DNA of 19,394 nt from Goniomonas avonlea (lineage: Eukaryota > Cryptophyceae > Goniomonadida > Goniomonadaceae): assembly GCA_003573635.1 (NCBI GenBank), contig QUTJ01031789.1, positions 1-19,394 of the forward strand. The letters run 5' to 3'. Position numbers and translations under genes: made by a program. The notes below the pieces were generated by a model. That model worked only from the letters and a program-made list of their open reading frames with translations. It was not told the DNA's origin and searched no databases. This document shows positions 9,747 to 19,221 of this stretch, one piece after another; the first letter of the stretch is position 1, and every line of letters begins with the position of its first letter.

Positions 9747-12340
9747 ATGGCGGCAACGCGAGCGGCATCAATTGTTTCCCCCCTTTGTTGTATTTGTTTT
9801 GAAGACTCCCACGAGTTCGTTTGCTGCGAATCTGTCTGCCTCGACTGTGGCAGACAGCATATGCAGTCGATCATTCGAGACGCCAGGCTGGAAAGCTTGC
9901 ACTGTCCCAGCTGCAACCAACACTACCCCGAAGCAACGGTGGGTCCAGCTTACTTTGTCGCTGTTTTCTTACAGTTAGAAGATCCTTTCGACTGTGGATG
10001 CTGAGTCTGTGACCAAGTACTTCCGATTCAAAGCCATCAAAGAGGATCCCGCTGCCGTTGATTGTCCAGTGTGCTCAGCAAGGGTCCCACTGAGAACCTC
10101 TGAGAGAGAACGCCACTGTGATACATGTGGAGCTGACTTTTGTTCCCTCCACGGCGTATCCCATTCTGGAAGAAGGTGTCCTGGGGTAAACATGGGCGGC
10201 CCAATCGCCAGCCTTCGCACCAGGTTTACAAAGAATGTCATGATGCAGGCTGCAAAGTGAGTTTCAGTTTATTGTGCCCTCGTCGTTTGATCTAACGTTT
10301 TGCTAAGGTGCCCTCGCTGCCGCATCAGCATCTCCAGGTCGGCCGGCTGCGATCACATGACCTGTAGCAACTGTCGATGCCACGTAGGGCGCCAAGCACC
10401 TGTTTCCCAAAAATTCTCATTTCCTTTTCAGTTTTGCTACCTTTGTGCCAACGAATTCAATTCTGGCACGTACTCCCACAGATGTCCGGCTCGTGTCCGT
10501 AGAGTTGTCGCCCGGGTGGTGACAGCCCCAGTATGGGGTCCGCTGCTCCTTCTGGCAACTCCCGCGTGAGTCCCTGTCCCAGGAGGTGCCACCAAACTGA
10601 CGTGTTGGCGGCTGCAGTATTCTTGCTCGTCGCAGCATGAAACGGAAGCAGCGCCGCCTCCAGCGTCAAGAAGCAGCCGCTGCGGCGCTGAGGCAGAGGC
10701 GTGCAGCTGCCTATCGTGCCGATCTAGTGCAGCAGAGGATAGAGATGCAGGAGGCAAGGGCAAGGCGTGCGGAAGCAGCCCTATTTGCTCGGCGTTTGAA
10801 GGCAAGACCCACTCCCGAGTTTCAGGTGAGAGTCTAGTTCCATTTCGTGATCTTCTCAGAGTCTTCACCCGATCAGATCCGACAGACAAGACCTCTCCAC
10901 CCTAATCCGTCGAGTGACTCACACAGTTAACCAGCAGCGCCGCCGACCAATGCTGCCACCACCAGAAGTTGCGGGCTTTGGCCTTGACGAGGTTGCGGAC
11001 AAGGTTGCGGACGACCTCCTCGCAGCAAAGGACACGCTTGTCTCGTTTCTCGCTCAGCAACGCGACACTCTGGCTGAGTTTCACAAGCAGTTCAATGCCC
11101 CATCGGCTCTCCCAAAACCGTGGGTGCCATTCCAGGCTGCGGGTGCCTCCAGGTAGATCGAGAGAAGGGAGGGAACTCGGGAGGGGGGGGCGCGTATCAG
11201 CTCGTATCTCGGCGTTGTTTGACTTAGGTACAACCTTCCCCCACCAGCGGCACACCCCAGCAGCGCGGTAGCGCCTTTTGCTGAACCCCCCCCCCCCTGA
11301 AATCCCCCCTCTCTCTTCTTGCCTCTGTCCTCATCTCTTCCTCCCTGTGACCCTCCTACGCTTGCCTCTCCTCTCAGCTCCTCTCTTTCTCTCTCAGAGT
11401 CATAGTTAGCATGCCGTTTCATAAAGTCCAATGGCAATAAGGAGGCTAATGTCCCTGGCAGACCTTACGATCATGAGGATCCGACGAGTGTGAGGCTCGG
11501 CAACCGGCTGGAAACGCTTCACTTGTACACACTTGAGTCTCAGGACCGGCCACCTCTATCGTCTGACCATGACGCTGCCTGGGTGAGCCTATTGCTGGTT
11601 GCGCCTTGCCTCTTCCGTTCTCCCCTCCCTATCGCTCGTTTCTCTCATGGCAGCCGCATGGCAGTCGCTCTTCGTGTCTCCCTGGCCCTCGGGCCGTCCC
11701 TGCGTTAGGTGTGGCCGCACTGACAGCGGGTTCAGCTTCAGCACGGCGCAGCGTACTGCTGGGCTGGGGTCCGGGAGGAATCTCCTTCTCACCCACGTTC
11801 ATGATTCACTCGCTCCTGCACGTGTGCGAGAATGAGAGCAAGCTGCTGGGCGAGTGTGCATGAGTGCGTGAGCGAGAGAGAAGGCATTGCAACTGAGCTA
11901 AGTAGAGGTGCGAGTCGATCAGAGAGTGAGTCGGACTCAGGCTTGATAAGCCGCAGAGAGCCTGCATTGGAGCAAGAGGGGATGCGGAGACGCAAAGAGC
12001 GGAAGAGGAGAGGGGGGGGCAGAGGGAGGAGAGGGGGCGTCTGAGCGTCGCACGCGTGGTGGTGTGGCGATGGTGGCGGTGTTGGTGCTGTGTTGGCGGA
12101 CAGCAGCACGTTTTCTCACCGACCCCTCAGGATGCCTACGGTTCCCGCTCCCAGCCACCGCCGGCTCCCCCGCTGCACTCAGGCTTGGCCTCTGTCATCG
12201 CCCCACCCCATGAGTTTCAGGCTGTCCGACCCGCAGACTATCGCGCGGTGCTGATGCGACCTGCCCGGGCACACGCAACACCTCACGGTGTCAGCTCGGC
12301 CCCACCGTCGCACGTTCTCGTGCCAGAGATATCCGTCTGA
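9747..12340 (+). CDS. RBR (RING-IBR-Rcat) E3 ubiquitin ligase, 8 exons
   Basis: RBR ligases take ubiquitin from an E2 onto a cysteine of Rcat, then pass it to substrate. RING1 spans residues 14-56 (C14, C17, C26, C31, C34, C53, C56), IBR about 93-131 (CPVC, CDTC, DFCSLH, C131), and Rcat 158-200 (CPRC, then GC171DHMTC176, then CYLC, H198). C171 sits where parkin Cys431 and HHARI Cys357 sit. A hydrophobic stretch at 207-230 between arginines could be a membrane anchor, as in RNF144/RNF19-type RBRs. An Arg/Gln/Ala-rich helix (about 235-290) and a Pro-rich tail follow. Exons: 9747-9938, 9979-10256, 10308-10383, 10432-10565, 10618-10825, 10860-11152, 11462-11582, 12131-12340; sum 1512 nt, 503 aa, phases close. 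The first four introns are firm; the 34-nt fifth and the last two are inferred from phase. RING1's usual histidine appears to be Glu28. Confidence 0.82.
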
Positions 12341-12364
12341 CATACCAGAGATATCCGTCTGACA
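12323..12364 (+). repeat. 22-bp tandem duplication over the RBR stop codon
   Basis: CCAGAGATATCCGTCTGACA is repeated at a period of 22 bp (copies start at 12323 and 12345). The TGA stop of the RBR frame (12338-12340) lies in the first copy. Confidence 0.9.
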
Positions 12365-12381
12365 GAGGACTCTAAACTGCA

Positions 12382-12535
12382 CCGGTCGTCGCTATCACGA
12401 CATTGTAGTGATAGCAATTTTCAACCGCGCCGTTGGACCCAAAAATCGCTACATTTGACTACGAAAGCGCTACAATTGTAGCGAATCGCTACATTTGCCG
12501 ACAAATGTAGCGATAAATGTAGTGATCGTATCATC
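12382..12535. repeat. Cluster of palindromes (CGCTACA motif), possible small inverted-repeat element
   Basis: Three perfect inverted repeats lie in about 120 bp. GCTATCAC/GTGATAGC occupies 12391-12398 and 12408-12415. CGCTACAATTGTAGCG, a 16-bp palindrome, is at 12468-12483. TCGCTACATTTG-CCGA-CAAATGTAGCGA, with 12-bp arms, is at 12486-12513. The CGCTACA heptamer recurs in both orientations. AACTGCA occurs at 12375-12381 and 12536-12542, exactly bracketing 154 bp, and could be a 7-bp target duplication. The bracketed ends do not match each other as inverted repeats, so calling it a transposon is speculative. Confidence 0.7.
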
Positions 12536-12751
12536 AACTGCAGCCATAGGGCCTTCCCGAAGCTGGCCCTCCATGACGCCAAACCGTTTTTCCTGGCCAG
12601 ATCTTGGCCAGATATTGCCCAGGTTCTACATATGCATCTTGTATCCGTCTTGCCAGGCTGTACGCGCGCAGCCTCTGTAATTGTGTGAAGCGCTACGTGG
12701 AGCAACTCTGCAAGAAGATAATATTAACGTCGACCATACCCCAAGGTTGTG

Positions 12752-12757
12752 AATAAA
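12752..12757 (+). promoter_or_regulatory. AATAAA hexamer, possible poly(A) signal of the RBR gene
   Basis: It is the only AATAAA seen downstream of the RBR stop on the plus strand before the opposing gene, 412 nt after the TGA. Many protists use weak or different signals, so this is a suggestion only. Confidence 0.3.
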
Positions 12758-13102
12758 AATAGACGGCGACGTCACGATATCAGATCTGTACCAATCACGG
12801 AGTTCAGATATTTCTCTTTCATGCTCCATCCGTACACCCAGCACCTCAGCATCTTTGTACAATGTAGTTTGTGTCACGGGACTGGCTGGCGAATTCTTGC
12901 CAAAACCCTGGCAACGCTCGCTCGCTCCCGCTCTCTCTCTGCCACCGGTCCCCTCATACGACATCCGCCATCCAGGTGCAAGTGCGGGCGGATTTCGAGC
13001 GAATGTTGAGCGGACCTCCACCGAACAGTCTGAAGCAAAGCGAGCGCTTGCAACATGCATAGCCCATCATCTGTCGGAACTGTTGGGCGTGGCAGAGGAG
13101 CA

Positions 13103-13244
13103 CTGTCAGGCCTTGTGCAAGCAAGCATGCAGCGGCTTTCCTGTCGTGGAGGGTGTGGCTGCCCCAGTGACCCAAGCAGCCCTGTCAGGCCTTGTGCAAG
13201 CGAGCATGAAGCGGCTTTCCTGTCGTGGAGGGTGTGGCAGCCCC
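13103..13244. repeat. 79-bp tandem duplication over the receptor-like gene stop
   Basis: 13103-13165 and 13182-13244 match at 60 of 63 positions, at a period of 79 bp. On the minus strand, the right-hand copy encodes the last residues of the receptor-like protein and its TGA (13187-13185). The left-hand copy lies past the stop. The period is not a multiple of three, so read-through would enter another frame. Confidence 0.92.
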
Positions 13245-14580
13245 TGTGGCCACGCCGCGCTCCTCCATGACATACCGAGGAGTGCTCCCGGTCATGATGT
13301 ACTTGTTGAGCTGCGAGGGACGGCGTGACCGATGTGTGAGCGGGTCGCCGATATTATGGATATATTTCAAGGAGGCAGAGGGAACGGGATGCTGTCTTGT
13401 TGGGAGGGAGCTTGCTGTGAGGAACTGGATACTATTGTCCACGTGTGCGGGGAGCGTGCGGGTGTGAGAAGGGAGCATGGCCGAGAGACGGGGTGTAGGG
13501 AGAGCGGGAGGGAGTGAAGACAGTGAACCGTACACACCGAAGGCCATCTCCTCCACTACGAAGGGGGGCAGAGGGAGCGAGAGACAGAGAGAACACGAGG
13601 CAGACAGACAGACACACAACCTGCTGCATTTAATTATGTTGGGAGGGAGCTTGCTGTGATGGAACTGGATACTATCTGTGTGGGAACTGGATAGTATCTT
13701 CCTCACCTTGACGTCATGGTGTCTCACAACTGTCCTGCGCCGCTCCTCCACCAATAATGTAGCCCTTTTCAGCTGTGTCATGGCGTCCCGCTGCTTGTCC
13801 TCGAGCTCTGCTATTTTGTCCCTGAGCGAGACAGACCCAGCTGGCACCGTATCCGCCTGTGACATGCAAAAACCTCAGAGTAATCCTCGCGCGTCTTGTG
13901 GGCTCACCATGCGCGCACATGCGTGTTCACCTATCAAAACGAGGACGAGATGGCAAACCCTCTGCCCTTGTCCCTGCCTCCAATTCCACCTCAACTCCGC
14001 CCCACCTCCACCCCAACTCCGCCCCAACTCCGCCCCAACTCCGCCCCAACTCCGCCACAACTCCGCCCCAACTCCACCAAAATTGACAAGCAAGCAAGCG
14101 GAAGTGAGGATTTAAACAAGCTAGGAGCTGCTGGGCCTAGACAAGGAGACGCAACCAGGGAGGGGACAGGGGCAGGGGCATGCACAACGGAGGGCAATCT
14201 GGAGGAGGAGAGCTGCGGACACACCGACTTGAGGGGCGCAGGCATTGTCACAACCACACCACCTCCATTATCCGCAGGGCGCAATGACACCCCACCCCGT
14301 TCTTCGCCATCCATGGGGGCTCCCATGGCATATTGCCATTCGGACGCGCCTCCCCTACCCAACTGCGAAACGAATATTAGCTTGTGCACTTGCCACGCCG
14401 TATCGCGGGTGAGAACGCAGCAATGCCGAGGTGTGCACTCCCCAGCTGTGGGGCTGGGACATACATCGAGAGAACAGAACGACACTGTATAATTAAAAAG
14501 AGATAGAAAAACTCATCTACTCGCAGAGGTACTCGTTGTGCTCGTGCAGGAGGATGGGCGTGTTGGCCAACACACACACA

Positions 14581-14623
<43 letters not shown>

Positions 14624-17600
14624 CCGCCCACGCACCGCCGCGGCGTCTCCACCCGTGGCTGACTCCGCGTCGCCTGGGGTTGGCATGTTGTGCCGCAGCC
14701 GCTCCCTGGGTCTTAACTCCGCCGGACCAGACCCCGCAGTGGTTCGGTCTGCGTCGGTCGCCAGGGGCATATTGTACCGGAATCGTTCTTTGTAGGTGTT
14801 CTCCGGAGAGGCGGCCGGGAACTCGAGTACAGGGTCGGCTGGACAAGGCACTCCGACGGGAGACACAATCTGCCCACTAGTGCCGCCAGGTCCTTCAACG
14901 AGGCCTTGGCCAGCGATGGCCGCCCTGACGAAGCTGGTGTAACTCAAGCGCGACTCCAATGTGCTGTCTCACTCGATTCCACTCCCTCTGTTCTCTCTCG
15001 CGCGCACCCTCAACTCCCACCACTCTGCTCTCTCTTGATTCCCACCACTCTGCGCCCTCTATGCCACTCCATTTGCACTCGTTTCCTCCTTCCGCACGGG
15101 TCTCGCTTGTTCTCTTTGCGCCCAATCGCCCTCTCGTTTAAAAAACATGGCGCGTAAGCCGGACTGGACTGGGACACACTACACCTATCAAAGCAGGACT
15201 GGAGTACACTGTACCTGTTACTCCCCCCCGAGCCTTCAGCAATCCCTTGGCCGGTGCGAGGGGGTGGTGCGGCATGGTAGTTAAGCGTGTCGCTATCGTT
15301 GTCCGTATCGAGACCCTGACCTTGGAGGACTTCCTCAGCAGCTTGTGTCCTCAGCTGAACTAGCATTTTGTGTTGCGACTCCACGATTTGTGACAGCTCG
15401 TCCACCCTGTGGGCGTGTTACTCATCCACTGCGAGCTCGGACAAGGGCAGCAACAAAAGCAAGAACGCGCAGAAAAAGAAACAGCGCAGGAGCAAGAGCA
15501 GAACGTGAAAAACAAGAAAACAAGAGCAAGCAAGGACAAGAGGAGGATAAGAGCAAAAGAGTGGCGGTCAGAGTCAGGAGTCCAAACACCATCCAAGCAG
15601 AGGCCTGATCAAACATACGATTGCATCAAATGCTGCAACTCTGCGTCTTCTTCCAAGAGTGCCCTTTTCCGTGCACGTCGCGCTCTGGTCAGTAGGACGA
15701 GCGCCAGCCCAAGTATAAGGGGGATGAGCAACAGGAACAAAATCATGAAGCCAAGTCCGAGAGCGCTCTCACTTCCCGCGGGCTCATCCGCAGCCGCAGG
15801 CACTGAAGTTGGAGTCACCAAACGCGAGCAAACGAGAGCGTTGGTCTTTCTGCTCACTGGGTTTCCCCTTACGCACAGAAAGTAGCACAGCAACAGCAAC
15901 AACTGTCAGAGTGAGGCCTGCAGCACGGTGGATATTCGGGCAGAATCTCTCGATTGCTCGTGCATGTGGAAATACGAGTTTGTTCGAAAGAAGGAAGACG
16001 CTAGATCAAAAAAAGCCAGGTCGTCGGGCACAAGGGTTACACATGTACCCAAACCTTGCACCATCCCGCGACAATCAAAGGGGCGAGTGGAGGTGTGACA
16101 TCAGAGGGACGACAAAATATCTGAAGCACGTTCACACACGCTACGCGCTGCACATTACAATCGCGCGCAACAACACACCGGAGAGCGGGACCGCCCAAAC
16201 ACACATCGACAGGTCCTGTGCCTTCCAGTCAAATTCATCGAACGTAGCGCCCGACGTCGCGGTTGTACTGGCAGCGGCTGCGGTCGTCGTCACTGTCGCC
16301 CCCGTAGACCACCCAGCCGTCGTCACGCCGCTCGCTGGATTGTCCGCCACCACACTCGCCGCATTGGTGGTCGCACTGCCCTCCGTGGTCCCCGGTCCCC
16401 CTGCTGCCACAGTCGTTGCCGCGGTCCCGCCGCTGGTAGCAACAGCCTCACTTGAAGCGTTGGTAGTCGCTGTGGTTGTGGCGGTGGATGTTGTGCCCAC
16501 ACTCGTGTCGTCAGGCGGGGGTGTGACAGGGCACGCGACACAGACGACACGAAGAGAGTCGCGTGGGGTAAAGGACTGGCTTGGGCATAGCTGGCAATGC
16601 GACGACCGCTGTTCGGCCGCGATCGAGTTCATGGGGCAGAGATGACACACATCTTGTGCAGTGGCGTTGCCGTAGTGTCCTGGTTAATCTGATTGAGCGT
16701 TGCAGCACTGATACAGTGTCTTGGGCATGGGAGCAATAGCAAAGTCATGAGGTGCCCTTTCCACAGCCGCATGGTCGCCATACCAACAAGCAAAATAAGA
16801 GCTCACCATGGGTTGAGCCTGTCCCCCCAGGGCTTTCTCTGCTCAAACCGAACCTAAGCCGCCAAAACTCCGCGAAACCCATCATCCCTGCTGGAGGATA
16901 TTCTGCCGTGCTCTCGTCCACGCACTCGCTCACGGCTGGGCTTTGTGCTATCGAGCAGTCCTAGGGGTGATCATCGAGAACCGTTCACAAGCTATCACAA
17001 TCTATCACAGTCTAACCTCCATAACACCGCTTGATCGACGAGCGGGCAGGCGGGACCGAGGTGGGGGAGGGGCTGGCGCTATGGCCTTGACCATCCCATC
17101 GAGACCTTCCGCATCTAAACCATGATCGCAATCCTCGAGTCTAACTCTTACCTCGAGGGCACGGCGAACAGCGAACAGCGCCCCCTGGTCCATAAGACCC
17201 AACACCGCAGGCAACACACCCGCGCCCCTCGACAAACTCGTAGCCGGCAGAGCAGTGCGCGCATCTCACAGCCCCAGTAGCAGCCCAGGTCGGCACGGCA
17301 GCTGTCGCCGGTTTAAACAACAGGATTGAAACAATTTTCACCAAACACTGCATGCTACGTTTCAATCTGTGTCCCCTGAAAACTGTGGAAGCTTCTCGCA
17401 ATGCAAATTATCTCACCGCTGCTTTCCGTCACTGGGACTGTGGAGTTTGGACACCGCTCGCACACTGTCCTCGGAACCTGCGTTGCGTTTCGATGCAGCC
17501 CCCAACCGCAGGGTGGGCACTCTGTTGCCGCGGTGACGTTGGACGCAGTGCCTGCGGGGCAGGGCAGGCAGGTCGCCGTTGCGTTTTGCAGCGTGCGAGC

Positions 17601-18603
17601 GTTCCAGTACGAGCCGGGGGGGCACGGTGTGCACGAGGTCGCAGAAGGCGGGGCCACAAAGCCTTGCCAGCAGGGTAGACAGGCCGTGTGTCCTTGGCGT
17701 GATGCGTAGGTGTCTGCTGCGCCTGTGTGGGAGAGTGACCGGAAGGTGGGCACTCTCTCCGAAAACATCGGTCATTTTGCTCAAACCCCCGGGCGTTGCT
17801 GGCGTTGCCTTGTCTGAAGATAGCCCTGTCCAATTTCGCTCGCAGCCACACCAGAGCAGATCCGCCTCTGCCTGTCTCAGACAAAGCAAGCTGAATGGGC
17901 AACACACAGAGCAGAGTGACTGCGATCCCAGAACGTTCGGCTGGGGACGCAGCCTCTCTTTACAAGGGCTGGGCACGACAGAATATCAGCCAAGAGGCTT
18001 GTGGCTGTCAGAGATCATTGGCGGCTAGTGCAGACTGTTTGTGTGCGGGTATCGTGCGGATAGCGTTCGGATATTCTGTTGTGCTCCCCGCCTGCACTCC
18101 AACACTCACAGGGGAAGCAGGCGGTGTTGTTCCATCCTGCCGTAGCTGTGCCTGCGGAGCACGGCAGACAACCTGCTGCTCCGCGATCGTTAGAGTACGT
18201 GCCCGGACCACAGGAAGAGCAGGCCATGGCACCACTCCGGGCCGCAGAGGTCCCAGGAAGGCACAAGGAGCACGAAGCTGCGGCTGTCAGGGCTGAGAAA
18301 CTGCCTGGGGGGCAAGGGGAGCATGACGACGCCCCTGGGCGTGAAGGTTAGAGGCAGAGCGTTTGCGTGTGTATGAGATGTGTGCAGGAGAAGGAGCGAG
18401 GACGGTGGGAAAGGGGAAATGACACAAGCAGATCACAGAAAAAGGACCGACCGAGCGAGAGAAATGGGGGGGGGGGGCGATAGAGAGAAGGGGCAGAGAC
18501 AGGGCCTGGTATAAGCGTGACTCACCCTGTTGGGACCAAGTGCCTGGGGGACATGGGGAGCAGAGAGAAAGGTCAGCGTTGCTGATGTAGCCTGGAGGGC
18601 AGC
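13185..18603 (-). CDS. Receptor-like single-pass protein with GCC2/GCC3 Cys-rich repeats (5' end not resolved)
   Basis: The ectodomain has 17 CxxC motifs in the ephrin-receptor-like GCC2/GCC3 pattern (CSPCPPGSFS, CGPGTYSNDRGAAGCLPC, CPAGTASNVTAATECPPC), about residues 1-302 of the visible part. A Thr/Ala/Ser-rich, probably glycosylated stalk follows (about 303-419). One transmembrane helix (GFMILFLLLIPLILGLALVL, about 433-457) is followed by Arg-rich TRARRARKR. The roughly 324-residue tail has short repeats, acidic DTDNDSDTLNY and a coiled coil (IAELEDKQRDAMTQLKRA); no kinase is seen. Exons: 18603-18526, 18334-18110, 17722-17417, 17301-17152, 16679-16179, 15802-15619, 15406-15215, 14933-14636, 14362-14225, 13856-13707, 13310-13185. 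Phases agree at every junction; 781 codons plus stop. The stalk donor (16178, or 16207) is the least certain. Function is unknown: surface sensing or adhesion is inferred from architecture. Confidence 0.8.
13399..13675. repeat. 37-bp direct repeats bracketing about 200 bp, in the last receptor-like intron
   Basis: GTTGGGAGGGAGCTTGCTGT and the GGAACTGGATACTAT that follows occur at 13399-13435 and again, with one inserted base, at 13638-13675. A partial third copy (GGGAACTGGATAGTATC) follows at once. The DNA between is purine-rich and non-coding. Confidence 0.85.
13990..14079. repeat. 12-bp minisatellite in a receptor-like gene intron
   Basis: About seven units of AACTCCGCCCCA with small changes (CACCTCCACCCC, AACTCCGCCACA). 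It lies inside the proposed intron 14224-13857. The 12-bp period keeps a frame open on both strands, which produces long artificial open frames. Confidence 0.85.
14571..14622. repeat. CA microsatellite in a receptor-like gene intron
   Basis: A (CA)n tract of about 26 units with one interruption (CAAACACA). It lies in the proposed intron 14635-14363. On the coding (minus) strand it reads (GT)n starting 14 nt after the donor. Confidence 0.9.
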
Positions 18604-19221
18604 CTGCGAGTGATTGGCGTGTCGGACGAGCAGCAGCACGAGAGAGCGGGTTGCAAGCTAGATGAGATCCTAAAGACTCTTGTGTGGAAGGGCTGGGGAG
18701 AGACGATCAGTGTTGTGTGGTGTCAGACAGACACTCCGAGTATTTCTCTCTGTCTCCAAGTCTGAGTCTCTCTGCGGCTCTGTGGCTCCCTCAGTCTCTC
18801 TCTCTCTCCCCCCCCCTCTCTCTGTGAGAAGCGGCATGAGTGAGCGAGCCTGGCAACAGAGTGAGTGCACGTGCGTTTGAGGGGAGCATAACAACGAAGC
18901 GAGTCGCACTGTGGAAAAGAGTCGGCAGGATGAACTCTCAAGCAGGCTCGAAGGCTCTACCAACAGTGAGGCGACAAGAGGAATCGGTGCAATATTGGAG
19001 AATAGCGGCCCTTATTGTACAGGCGTCGGGCAGAAGCATGGCAAGTGTCTTGGTGTGAGAAGAGATAGCAAGACGGAGCAACGGCTGCGAGTGACAAACC
19101 AGCGCGAAAGGGCAGGGGAATGGTTCGTGAGAAGGAACACACTGTGCTCGTATTTCGTGGCGTTTGGGAGCATTCGTAGCGACGTGCATGTCCAGTGTCT
19201 AACGCGAGAGCCTCACTCACC
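18604..19221 (-). other. Probable intron of the receptor-like gene
   Basis: No confident Cys-repeat exon is seen here. On the minus strand it begins GTGAGT at 19221 and ends CTCGCAG at 18604, which fits one large intron of 618 nt. It contains CT/GA-rich runs (18741-18825). A possible alternative acceptor, TTTTCCACAG, lies before 18913, and the frame after it has cysteines but not the repeat pattern. Confidence 0.4.

Larger units (their letters stand above)
12341..13184. other. Convergent intergenic region
   Basis: This region lies between the RBR stop (plus strand) and the receptor-like gene stop (minus strand). It holds the palindrome cluster, one AATAAA on the plus strand, CT-rich sequence near 12905-12940, and the distal copy of a tandem duplication. 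Two exon-like stretches are noted but not called. One is on plus at 12976-13062 (ADFERMLSGPPPNSLKQ, ending TAG). The other is on minus near 12870-12741 (EVLGVRMEHEREISELRDW, followed by a possible GTATGG donor). Confidence 0.5.

Noticed and set aside
11584-12122. Coding frames between RBR exons 7 and 8 (for example the frame ending at 11863)
   Set aside because: Joining exon 7 directly to exon 8 keeps phase and gives a coherent Pro-rich tail, while this stretch is low in conserved features and rich in GA/GT runs. An alternative exon cannot be excluded.
13859-14492. Pro-rich plus-strand frames (PPQLRPNSAP)
   Set aside because: They come from the 12-bp minisatellite, whose period keeps any frame open; minus-strand exons on both sides fit better.
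14377-14652. Open frame rich in Cys-Val (CVCVCV)
   Set aside because: It is a translation of the (GT)n microsatellite inside an intron of the receptor-like gene.
18670-18963. Cys-containing minus frames as more receptor repeats
   Set aside because: The cysteines do not follow the CxxC-P-x-G spacing, and the frames pass through CT/GA simple sequence.
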